Shown here: one piece after another, positions 11,051-20,789 of the stretch | How positions within the stretch are numbered: the first letter of the stretch is position 1 | Layout: each line of letters opens with the position of its first letter | DNA from: Fasciola hepatica | Taxonomy: Eukaryota; Platyhelminthes; Trematoda; Plagiorchiida; Fasciolidae | Direction of reading: 5' to 3' | NCBI GenBank assembly: GCA_948099385.1 | Contig: CANUEZ040000183.1 | Coordinates: forward strand, 1-64,000 | DNA length: 64,000 bases | Notes under the pieces: model-generated | Told to the model about the DNA's origin: nothing | Database searches by the model: none | What the model saw: only the letters and a program-made list of their open reading frames with translations | Program-made: the position numbers and the translations under genes

Positions 11051-12199
11051 TTAAGACTCGGGAGTACCTGGGGCTCGTTTCCGCTCCGGTGGCTCCGATA
11101 TGGCTTTGTCGTTACCTAGCCCAAGCACACCTTTTGTAAGACAAGTTTGGGCAATGCGTAGCCAAATTCGCAACGGATCCCGAGATCCGAAAGCAATTGC
11201 CCGTGAAATCAACGATACTAGTTTATCAAACGAACAGTGACACGAAACAGATACAAACCCCAATTATGTAACCACAGGGGCTCAGTAAACGAGAAGCGAA
11301 TTGCGGCGTGCAAGAAAGTAGCATGTGCTTCACGCATGTCCAGAACTGGGATATGACAGAGCAGCAAGCTAGGTGCGAACAAACAGGCATTTGTCCGTAA
11401 AAGCAAACAGTGCATAAAACAAGTCAGTAGTGTAGATAAGTGAGTGATGTTAGGGAAACATGGAACTGCGGTGGTTCTTGGGGGGTTTCCACGACCGGTC
11501 GTTACACCGCCAGCCAAAATCCTCCCGAATCTTAGCAGAATCAAAGGTTTGGAATTAAGGTACTGGTTCTTCCTACCTACCCAGACCCTACTGTCAGTGC
11601 GCGTACCCATACCTTGTTGTCAACGTCCTACTCACGATCGCAATTGATCTGGTGGCCACACCGACGCGAGGCTACCCCACATCGTCCATGAAATCGGCTG
11701 AACGATGGCGGGCGTGAAGACGAAGCACAGGTGCCGTCCTCGGGTGAGCCTTTGTCTTTCGGCCGCGTGCGCTTGTGTGTGCTTGTCCGCGTACGGGCGT
11801 AGATGTTATGGGTGAGGTCGCACTCTGGTATATGGGCAAATAGTAGCGGCCATCACTTACGGGGGATATCTTCCATACAGCCAGTTATAAAAGGGTAAAA
11901 ACCAGCCCTGCGGCGTGTTTCGATATCGGCCATAAAATATAAACGTGTATCATGTAAGTGTGTATGCTTCGGGCTGTACGACGGAATCACAACTACTGCC
12001 ACATGCTGGAAAATCCCTCTGTAACGTCAACGAAAAACGGCAAGCACTGCAACTTGTTTGACGGAGGTCATGAATTATAAACTTGTATCATGTGAGTGTG
12101 TGCTTTAGGGTGTATGATAGTTCAAAACTTCAGTATGTCGTAAATGCCCCCACACAAGAAGGCTGTTTCACCCATCTCGAAGACGAATGAGGGATGGTC
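11051..12199 (-). other. Possible BEL/Pao 3' end and LTR, minus strand
   Basis: This stretch lies just downstream, in minus orientation, of a BEL/Pao integrase, where a 3' LTR would be expected. No polypurine tract or paired LTR could be fixed. A 130-codon minus frame (11218-11610) has no known domain. A similar phrase, AACGTGTATCATGTAAGTGTGT and AACTTGTATCATGTGAGTGTGT (about 11941 and 12071), is repeated 130 bp apart. Confidence 0.3.
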
Positions 12200-13560
12200 C
12201 ACTGGGTTCCCATGTTGTCGGCTTCTCCGTCTTCACTCTCTTGGAGGCTGATACTGCGTGCGTCGCGGATTAGCTTTCTGTGGGCGGTCTTTACCTACAC
12301 AGTCCTTATCATTTCGTCGGAGCTTTCCATAACCACGCCCAAAGGCCAAGTGCTGAAATGCGCGTGTTCGTTTGCGATCATCACCACATCCCCAACCTTG
12401 AATGGTCTGTTTTTCACCAGACACTTCTGTCGAGCTTGTGGAGCCGGTAGGTACTCCCGAAGCCATCACTTCCAAAACCCTTGGAAAGATATTTGGCCTG
12501 CTTCCATCAGTGGAGGTAACTCTCACGAAAATGTATCGGTCCTTGGAAACCCTAGTTCGACCTTAACGACAATAAGTTGTTCAAGGTGAGCCTCAGGTGG
12601 GTGGGGTCGCCGTTCATTACTGAAACCAGAGGACGGTTGTTCAGAATTCTCTCGACCTCAGTCATGACGGTGCCTGGCGTCTCGTCGTCGGAAGGCTGTT
12701 GCTCAATGATCGACAGCAATATCCGCCTGGTGGACCGGATCAGGCTTTCCCATATGCCACAGCGACGTCTGGCCTGCGGAGGATGGAAGTGCTACAGCAT
12801 ACCATAGGCAACGGCTCAATTCTGCAGTGCATCCCTGTTCATGCTTTCGTGCCAGCGCATCAGTTTCCAGTGAGAGCCCACAAAGTTCGAACCACCGTCG
12901 GGGTATATATCTGCCGATACGCCTCTTCGGTTGACAAAGCGCTGCAAGGCCCGTAGGAAAGAGTCGGTTGTCATTGAATACTAAACTTTCAAGTGCATCG
13001 CACGTGAATTTATGCATGTCATGATACACCCGTATCGTTTTTCCAGACTCCTCCCAAAATTTGTCCACAGGGGCCCGAAATCGTCCAATCCGGTGTCGCT
13101 GGACGGCCACCAGCCCGAAGACGCTCTGAATTCCGGCAGCTGGGCCATTTGTTGTTTGCCCGCTGCGGCATTGCTTCTCCTACGGCGCACGAAACGTCGG
13201 ATTTAGCCTTTTACAGTCGCTCTTCCTCTCAGCAACCAAAGGCTTTTTCGGACGACGCTAGTCACGTGACTTTCCCCGGCATGTCCTCCCACGGCGTGGG
13301 CGTGCCGGATCATTAGATCTGTCACAGGTTGTCGAGCCGGCAGCAATATGGGTTATTTCGTGTCGAAGCTCAGGTGAGGGTTGGTCAGCCTGTCATTTAC
13401 CCATAGTAGTCCGGTAATGAGTTTGTGGGCTTGAATGCTTCAAGTCGCCTCTCGGAGATGATATTCCTTTTTCCATTGGCCCCACTTTTTCCGCCCTCTT
13501 GAGTTCTAGTGTGAAAAGCTGCCGTTGTACCATATTGGATATATCGTGTTCTGCGACTAG
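12200..13560 (-). pseudogene. pol: BEL/Pao pol: pre-integrase and integrase
   Basis: Read on the minus strand, 13560 down to 12200 follows a BEL/Pao integrase in order. It starts with pre-integrase sequence, then HPILLPAR-like PILLPARQPVTDLMIRH and HAGESHV (zinc-binding His). CRRRR-type RRRRSNAAAGKQQMAQLP comes next, then DTGLDDFGPLWTNFGRSLEK (first catalytic Asp), CINSRAMHLKV, DSFLRALQRFVNRRGV-like wording with DGGSNFVG, PPQARRRCGIWESLIRST (catalytic Glu region), and TEVERILNNRPL. Frameshifts and stops break it into pieces, with the longest frames at 12703-13110 and 12981-13190. It is in the same orientation as the gag-protease segments of the adjacent array, but the RT that should lie between is missing. 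Confidence 0.82.
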
Positions 13561-13658
13561 TAGGTAATCGGGGCTTATCGGACCCACTCTTATCCGGTCG
13601 GAGGGGTGGGCCCCTTCCATGACTGGCAAATGTCTCCTGAACCTGGCCAACTAAACTA

Positions 13659-14022
13659 ACAATAATAATAACGGTTTATTTCGGATAACCCCGGGGTGTG
13701 CTGTCAAGCAAGATCAAACTGTACAATTGGACGTAGCGTCAGAATTCCAAGGGGATGATTCAGGTATGTGCACTCGATAATGTACAGGAGAAAGCGTTTA
13801 AGTTACTCTTTAGGGCGGCACCCAGCAAATTTGAACTCAAGGTCGGGTGGCCCAGCCGACCAAGCCAGGGTGGAGCTGGTCGGAGGCAGTGGACTCTTAC
13901 TGAAATATTACGAAAAGAGGGACTGTGTAACGATAGAATCAAGTAAAACTGGCGAAAGTTTTGTTCACCTTGAGGAAAAAGAAGTTTTTAATGGAGGCAT
14001 GAACCAGCTATTGCGCTCCGCT
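13659..14022 (-). repeat. Family A LINE 3' tail, array copy 1
   Basis: A 3'-terminal piece of the family A LINE, minus strand. It ends in a trinucleotide-type tail (complement of ACAATAATAATAACGG) after a GGGGTTATCCGAAATAAAC-like terminus. It is 5'-truncated near 14022, where it joins BEL/Pao sequence. It matches the tail of the long LINE at 20790 more closely than it matches the tails of array copies 2-4 (for example GGAGGCAGTGGACTCTTACTG here and in the long LINE, against GAAGGAAATAGACTTTTACTC in copies 2-4). Confidence 0.8.
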
Positions 14023-14961
14023 GCTTTGCGTGACCTGCTGGTGTCCAACGTTCGGCAAGGCTTTTCAAAAATGTCCTTCTTTGAGATATTTCAAAAGCCT
14101 CCGGGTAAATTCTCCATTTCTTGATAGGTAAATTGACCGTGGTCTCTTAGGTATAGCAATTTCGTGTTTCCCACTGTGAAGTCCCGTCTTTGAATTCACC
14201 ATCGAAAGCACCGACTGATCTTCTTTTGAGTGAACTTCATTTTCCTGAGACGGACCGTTGGATTCAATATCAAAAAGTTGATTGTGTTCCATAGAGGCAC
14301 TTCTCTCAGCAACAGTTAAGTAATTTATTGATGCCGATTGAAGTTCGTTCGTCAGGGGTCCGAGAAGTGTCCAGCCAAGTATCGTTCGCGTAGCCAATGG
14401 TTCTTCTCGACGGTTTACGCCCTGTTCAAGCACCAAATTAGCCTCTGGTACTTAGCTCCCAATTAGTATGTTGGCTTGGGGGATAAACACTTCTTCTAAC
14501 GCTATGTCTCTGAGGTGGGACTATCTCCTGACGATCGATCTAACGGAGTCGACTGGTCCAACTGGCAAGCTGTCTATTGCAGAGGCTTCCGGAATTTCTA
14601 AGGTCCCCTCATCAGAAAAAGACGTTAACTGCAGGGTCAGCCTCTTAGAATTGTTAACATGGCCGCCTGCAATCGTGCTGATAGTGAGCGAGGTAGGCTG
14701 GCCGACTAGTTCACAGCTCTCTACAAGTTCTCGAGTAATCAGCGACGTATCCGGCCCCGTGTCCAAAAATGCATTGACCCTCCTCAATCCTTCAGGTGTC
14801 ACGATGCCGACAGGTGCGATGCCTATTCTCGCCGGTTTGAAATCATCATGTCCCGTTGAACAGACAATTCTGGGTTCATCCGGCTGAATAGGCCTGTTGT
14901 TGGGGGGGCCATGTAGTAACGAGTGATGATTAACAAAGCATCCGTCCTGCTTACATTTCAC
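14023..14961 (-). pseudogene. pol: BEL/Pao protease and A17/RT-entry region (array copy 1)
   Basis: The minus frame 14961-14521 starts in a Cys/His-rich stretch (KCKQDGCFVNHHSLLHG) and carries a retropepsin-type site, AFLDTGPDTSLIT, with Asp at about residue 67. The same frame continues past TAG at 14521-14523 and TAA at 14452-14454 into LEQGVNRREEPLATRTILGW and TLLGPL (14436-14065), the hallmark preceding BEL/Pao RT, then RRLLKYLKEGHF. Sequence stops resembling Pao near 14023, before the RT catalytic core. The protease would cut the polyprotein. Both stops recur in all four units, so the copy was already dead before it was amplified. Confidence 0.8.
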
Positions 14962-14974
14962 TCTTAAGCTGCAT

Positions 14975-15437
14975 TCAGAGGCTCAATGACAGTTGTTCAA
15001 ACACGGAGCATAAGCCAATCCTTCTTACTGCGCAAAACCGATCGCATACACTCATCCCATGAAAGGTCGGACCATCCGGTAACCAATGCAGGGAGTTGCT
15101 TAGCTTGAATTTAGTTGACCTCTCGGGTTCTCGACTTATCATGTACATGTTAGCCAAAGACTGGATTCGGTTACAGTCCTTCCCTACAATTTGAGCAACA
15201 GTTGGTTCTGTTCGCCCCAGCCTGCAACCTTCGCGTACTATTTGTCCAAATCGGCTGTTGGCGATACGGGATTGACGATCTATGAACTCCGTCAAGTTGG
15301 CGAGCGTAGATTCCGGCTCAAGCATATTTATGTCTTCAGCTTCCTCTGCCCGTTGGCTCTGTAAATCAATAGGTAGACACTGGACATTGCATTCCTGTGT
15401 GTGCAACGCATTCAGATCAAACTGGTATCCTAAGTGG
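14975..15437 (-). pseudogene. gag: BEL/Pao gag C-terminal part (array copy 1)
   Basis: The minus frame 15406-14975 (143 codons) looks like the end of a BEL/Pao gag. It has STLANLTEFIDRQSRIANSRFG, close to the EFVxxRAxxANSRFG region of Pao gag, then a long linker and DRFCAVRRIGLCSVFEQLSLS. The expected second zinc-knuckle half (ASECSLRVKCKQDGCFVNHH) is reached only by a one-base shift near 14975, so gag and protease are now in different frames. Gag would form the particle shell and bind RNA. The N-terminal half is missing: at about 15437 the sequence switches to the next LINE tail. It has Gly at one site where copies 2-4 have Asp (VREGCRLG versus VREDCRLG). Confidence 0.75.
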
Positions 15438-15806
15438 TAATGATGATAATGATAAAAGTTTATTTTGGATAACCCCGAGGCATGCTGTAACGCAAGGTCA
15501 AACGGTACAGTTGGACGTAGCGTCAGAATTCCAAGGGGATGATTCAGGTATGTGCACTCGATAATGTACAGGAGAAAGCGTTTAAGTTACTCTTTAGGGC
15601 GGCACCCAGCAAATTTGAACTCAAGGTCGGGTGGCCCAGCCGACCAAGCCAGGGTGGAGCTGGTCGAAGGAAATAGACTTTTACTCAAATATTACAAAAA
15701 AAGGGACTGTGCGACGACAGAATCAAACAGAATTGAAGGAAGTTTTGTTCATCTCAAGGAAAAAGAAGTTTCCAATGGAGGCATGAACCAGCTATTGCGC
15801 TCCGCT
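15438..15806 (-). repeat. Family A LINE 3' tail, array copy 2
   Basis: Same terminus as copy 1, with the tail complement TAATGATGATAATGATAAAAG. It carries a second tail haplotype (GAAGGAAATAGACTTTTACTC, and GCGACGACAGAATCAAACAG) that is shared by copies 2, 3 and 4 and differs from copy 1 and the long LINE. Confidence 0.85.
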
Positions 15807-17221
15807 GCTTTGCGTGACCTGCTGGTGTCCAACGTTCGGCAAGGCTTTTCAAAAATGTCCTTCTTTGAGATATTTCAAAAGCCTCCGGGTAAATTCTCCA
15901 TTTCTTGATAGGTAAATTGACCGTGGTCTCTTAGGTATAGCAATTTCGTGTTTCCCACTGTGAAGTCCCGTCTTTGAATTCACCATCGAAAGCACCGACT
16001 GATCTTCTTTTGAGTGAACTTCATTTTCCTGAGACGGACCGTTGGATTCAATATCAAAAAGTTGATTGTGTTCCATAGAGGCACTTCTCTCAGCAACAGT
16101 TAAGTAATTTATTGATGCCGATTGAAGTTCGTTCGTCAGGGGTCCGAGAAGTGTCCAGCCAAGTATCGTTCGCGTAGCCAATGGTTCTTCTCGACGGTTT
16201 ACGCCCTGTTCAAGCACCAAATTAGCCTCTGGTACTTAGCTCCCAATTAGTATGTTGGCTTGGGGGATAAACACTTCTTCTAACGCTATGTCTCTGAGGT
16301 GGGACTATCTCCTGACGATCGATCTAACGGAGTCGACTGGTCCAACTGGCAAGCTGTCTATTGCAGAGGCTTCCGGAATTTCTAAGGTCCCCTCATCAGA
16401 AAAAGACGTTAACTGCAGGGTCAGCCTCTTAGAATTGTTAACATGGCCGCCTGCAATCGTGCTGATAGTGAGCGAGGTAGGCTGGCCGACTAGTTCACAG
16501 CTCTCTACAAGTTCTCGAGTAATCAGCGACGTATCCGGCCCCGTGTCCAAAAATGCATTGACCCTCCTCAATCCTTCAGGTGTCACGATGCCGACAGGTG
16601 CGATGCCTATTCTCGCCGGTTTGAAATCATCATGTCCCGTTGAACAGACAATTCTGGGTTCATCCGGCTGAATAGGCCTGTTGTTGGGGGGGCCATGTAG
16701 TAACGAGTGATGATTAACAAAGCATCCGTCCTGCTTACATTTCACTCTTAAGCTGCATTCAGAGGCTCAATGACAGTTGTTCAAACACGGAGCATAAGCC
16801 AATCCTTCTTACTGCGCAAAACCGATCGCATACACTCATCCCATGAAAGGTCGGACCATCCGGTAACCAATGCAGGGAGTTGCTTAGCTTGAATTTAGTT
16901 GACCTCTCGGGTTCTCGACTTATCATGTACATGTTAGCCAAAGACTGGATTCGGTTACAGTCCTTCCCTACAATTTGAGCAACAGTTGGTTCTGTTCGCC
17001 CCAGCCTGCAATCTTCGCGTACTATTTGTCCAAATCGGCTGTTGGCGATACGGGATTGACGATCTATGAACTCCGTCAAGTTGGCGAGCGTAGATTCCGG
17101 CTCAAGCATATTTATGTCTTCAGCTTCCTCTGCCCGTTGGCTCTGTAAATCAATAGGTAGACACTGGACATTGCATTCCTGTGTGTGCAACGCATTCAGA
17201 TCAAACTGGTATCCTAAGTGG
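15807..17221 (-). pseudogene. BEL/Pao gag-protease segment, array copy 2
   Basis: Duplicate of the copy 1 segment. It has gag frame 17190-16759, protease frame 16745-16305 and RT-entry frame 16220-15849, with the same two nonsense codons and the same gag/protease frame break. Only isolated base differences from copy 1 were seen (VREDCRLG at the Gly/Asp site). Confidence 0.85.
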
Positions 17222-17590
17222 TAATGATGATAATGATAAAAGTTTATTTTGGATAACCCCGAGGCATGCTGTAACGCAAGGTCAAACGGTACAGTTGGAC
17301 GTAGCGTCAGAATTCCAAGGGGATGATTCAGGTATGTGCACTCGATAATGTACAGGAGAAAGCGTTTAAGTTACTCTTTAGGGCGGCACCCAGCAAATTT
17401 GAACTCAAGGTCGGGTGGCCCAGCCGACCAAGCCAGGGTGGAGCTGGTCGAAGGAAATAGACTTTTACTCAAATATTACAAAAAAAGGGACTGTGCGACG
17501 ACAGAATCAAACAGAATTGAAGGAAGTTTTGTTCATCTCAAGGAAAAAGAAGTTTCCAATGGAGGCATGAACCAGCTATTGCGCTCCGCT
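17222..17590 (-). repeat. Family A LINE 3' tail, array copy 3
   Basis: By eye identical to the copy 2 tail, with the same haplotype-specific bases. Joined to the next Pao segment at the same point as in the other units. Confidence 0.85.
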
Positions 17591-19005
17591 GCTTTGCGTG
17601 ACCTGCTGGTGTCCAACGTTCGGCAAGGCTTTTCAAAAATGTCCTTCTTTGAGATATTTCAAAAGCCTCCGGGTAAATTCTCCATTTCTTGATAGGTAAA
17701 TTGACCGTGGTCTCTTAGGTATAGCAATTTCGTGTTTCCCACTGTGAAGTCCCGTCTTTGAATTCACCATCGAAAGCACCGACTGATCTTCTTTTGAGTG
17801 AACTTCATTTTCCTGAGACGGACCGTTGGATTCAATATCAAAAAGTTGATTGTGTTCCATAGAGGCACTTCTCTCAGCAACAGTTAAGTAATTTATTGAT
17901 GCCGATTGAAGTTCGTTCGTCAGGGGTCCGAGAAGTGTCCAGCCAAGTATCGTTCGCGTAGCCAATGGTTCTTCTCGACGGTTTACGCCCTGTTCAAGCA
18001 CCAAATTAGCCTCTGGTACTTAGCTCCCAATTAGTATGTTGGCTTGGGGGATAAACACTTCTTCTAACGCTATGTCTCTGAGGTGGGACTATCTCCTGAC
18101 GATCGATCTAACGGAGTCGACTGGTCCAACTGGCAAGCTGTCTATTGCAGAGGCTTCCGGAATTTCTAAGGTCCCCTCATCAGAAAAAGACGTTAACTGC
18201 AGGGTCAGCCTCTTAGAATTGTTAACATGGCCGCCTGCAATCGTGCTGATAGTGAGCGAGGTAGGCTGGCCGACTAGTTCACAGCTCTCTACAAGTTCTC
18301 GAGTAATCAGCGACGTATCCGGCCCCGTGTCCAAAAATGCATTGACCCTCCTCAATCCTTCAGGTGTCACGATGCCGACAGGTGCGATGCCTATTCTCGC
18401 CGGTTTGAAATCATCATGTCCCGTTGAACAGACAATTCTGGGTTCATCCGGCTGAATAGGCCTGTTGTTGGGAGGGCCATGTAGTAACGAGTGATGATTA
18501 ACAAAGCATCCGTCCTGCTTACATTTCACTCTTAAGCTGCATTCAGAGGCTCAATGACAGTTGTTCAAACACGGAGCATAAGCCAATCCTTCTTACTGCG
18601 CAAAACCGATCGCATACACTCATCCCATGAAAGGTCGGACCATCCGGTAACCAATGCAGGGAGTTGCTTAGCTTGAATTTAGTTGACCTCTCGGGTTCTC
18701 GACTTATCATGTACATGTTAGCCAAAGACTGGATTCGGTTACAGTCCTTCCCTACAATTTGAGCAACAGTTGGTTCTGTTCGCCCCAGCCTGCAATCTTC
18801 GCGTACTATTTGTCCAAATCGGCTGTTGGCGATACGGGATTGACGATCTATGAACTCCGTCAAGTTGGCGAGCGTAGATTCCGGCTCAAGCATATTTATG
18901 TCTTCAGCTTCCTCTGCCCGTTGGCTCTGTAAATCAATAGGTAGACACTGGACATTGCATTCCTGTGTGTGCAACGCATTCAGATCAAACTGGTATCCTA
19001 AGTGG
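17591..19005 (-). pseudogene. BEL/Pao gag-protease segment, array copy 3
   Basis: Duplicate with gag frame 18974-18543, protease frame 18529-18089 and RT-entry frame 18004-17633. It shows GGGAGGG where copies 1 and 2 have GGGGGGG at about 18470, a change shared with copy 4. Confidence 0.85.
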
Positions 19006-19374
19006 TAATGATGATAATGATAAAAGTTTATTTTGGATAACCCCGAGGCATGCTGTAACGCAAGGTCAAACGGTACAGTTGGACGTAGCGTCAGAATTCC
19101 AAGGGGATGATTCAGGTATGTGCACTCGATAATGTACAGGAGAAAGCGTTTAAGTTACTCTTTAGGGCGGCACCCAGCAAATTTGAACTCAAGGTCGGGT
19201 GGCCCAGCCGACCAAGCCAGGGTGGAGCTGGTCGAAGGAAATAGACTTTTACTCAAATATTACAAAAAAAGGGACTGTGCGACGACAGAATCAAACAGAA
19301 TTGAAGGAAGTTTTGTTCATCTCAAGGAAAAAGAAGTTTCCAATGGAGGCATGAACCAGCTATTGCGCTCCGCT
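19006..19374 (-). repeat. Family A LINE 3' tail, array copy 4
   Basis: Same haplotype as copies 2 and 3, at the same offset in the unit. Confidence 0.85.
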
Positions 19375-20789
19375 GCTTTGCGTGACCTGCTGGTGTCCAA
19401 CGTTCGGCAAGGCTTTTCAAAAATGTCCTTCTTTGAGATATTTCAAAAGCCTCCGGGTAAATTCTCCATTTCTTGATAGGTAAATTGACCGTGGTCTCTT
19501 AGGTATAGCAATTTCGTGTTTCCCACTGTGAAGTCCCGTCTTTGAATTCACCATCGAAAGCACCGACTGATCTTCTTTTGAGTGAACTTCATTTTCCTGA
19601 GACGGACCGTTGGATTCAATATCAAAAAGTTGATTGTGTTCCATAGAGGCACTTCTCTCAGCAACAGTTAAGTAATTTATTGATGCCGATTGAAGTTCGT
19701 TCGTCAGGGGTCCGAGAAGTGTCCAGCCAAGTATCGTTCGCGTAGCCAATGGTTCTTCTCGACGGTTTACGCCCTGTTCAAGCACCAAATTAGCCTCTGG
19801 TACTTAGCTCCCAATTAGTATGTTGGCTTGGGGGATAAACATTTCTTCTAACGCTATGTCTCTGAGGTGGGACTATCTCCTGACGATCGATCTAACGGAG
19901 TCGACTGGTCCAACTGGCAAGCTGTCTATTGCAGAGGCTTCCGGAATTTCTAAGGTCCCCTCATCAGAAAAAGACGTTAACTGCAGGGTCAGCCTCTTAG
20001 AATTGTTAACATGGCCGCCTGCAATCGTGCTGATAGTGAGCGAGGTAGGCTGGCCGACTAGTTCACAGCTCTCTACAAGTTCTCGAGTAATCAGCGACGT
20101 ATCCGGCCCCGTGTCCAAAAATGCATTGACCCTCCTCAATCCTTCAGGTGTCACGATGCCGACAGGTGCGATGCCTATTCTCGCCGGTTTGAAATCATCA
20201 TGTCCCGTTGAACAGACAATTCTGGGTTCATCCGGCTGAATAGGCCTGTTGTTGGGAGGGCCATGTAGTAACGAGTGATGATTAACAAAGCATCCGTCCT
20301 GCTTACATTTCACTCTTAAGCTGCATTCAGAGGCTCAATGACAGTTGTTCAAACACGGAGCATAAGCCAATCCTTCTTACTGCGCAAAACCGATCGCATA
20401 CACTCATCCCATGAAAGGTCGGACCATCCGGTAACCAATGCAGGGAGTTGCTTAGCTTGAATTTAGTTGACCTCTCGGGTTCTCGACTTATCATGTACAT
20501 GTTAGCCAAAGACTGGATTCGGTTACAGTCCTTCCCTACAATTTGAGCAACAGTTGGTTCTGTTCGCCCCAGCCTGCAATCTTCGCGTACTATTTGTCCA
20601 AATCGGCTGTTGGCGATACGGGATTGACGATCTATGAACTCCGTCAAGTTGGCGAGCGTAGATTCCGGCTCAAGCATATTTATGTCTTCAGCTTCCTCTG
20701 CCCGTTGGCTCTGTAAATCAATAGGTAGACACTGGACATTGCATTCCTGTGTGTGCAACGCATTCAGATCAAACTGGTATCCTAAGTGG
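19375..20789 (-). pseudogene. BEL/Pao gag-protease segment, array copy 4
   Basis: Duplicate with gag frame 20758-20327, protease frame 20313-19873 and RT-entry frame 19788-19417. A private C-to-T change is visible at about 19841 (AAACATTTC). Its gag end directly abuts the 3' tail of the long LINE at 20790. Confidence 0.85.

Larger units (their letters stand above)
13659..20789 (-). repeat. Tandem array of 1784-bp chimeric LINE/Pao units
   Basis: Four head-to-tail copies of one composite unit, with corresponding points at 13768, 15552, 17336 and 19120 (period exactly 1784). Each unit is about 370 bp of family A LINE 3' tail joined to about 1415 bp of BEL/Pao gag-protease sequence, both on the minus strand. 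A fifth LINE tail at 20790 belongs to the long LINE copy. Copies 2, 3 and 4 differ by only a few bases, for example GGGGGGG versus GGGAGGG at about 16685/18470/20254, and AAACAC versus AAACAT at about 19840. The layout suggests unequal exchange between homologous LINE tails that flanked a Pao segment. Assembly duplication is the main alternative. Confidence 0.95.

Noticed and set aside
13768..20239. Plus-strand frames of 118 and 139 codons repeated in every array unit (e.g. 13768-14124 and 14468-14887)
   Set aside because: They look conserved only because the DNA is duplicated. They lie antisense to the Pao protease and across the LINE/Pao junction and have no known domain.
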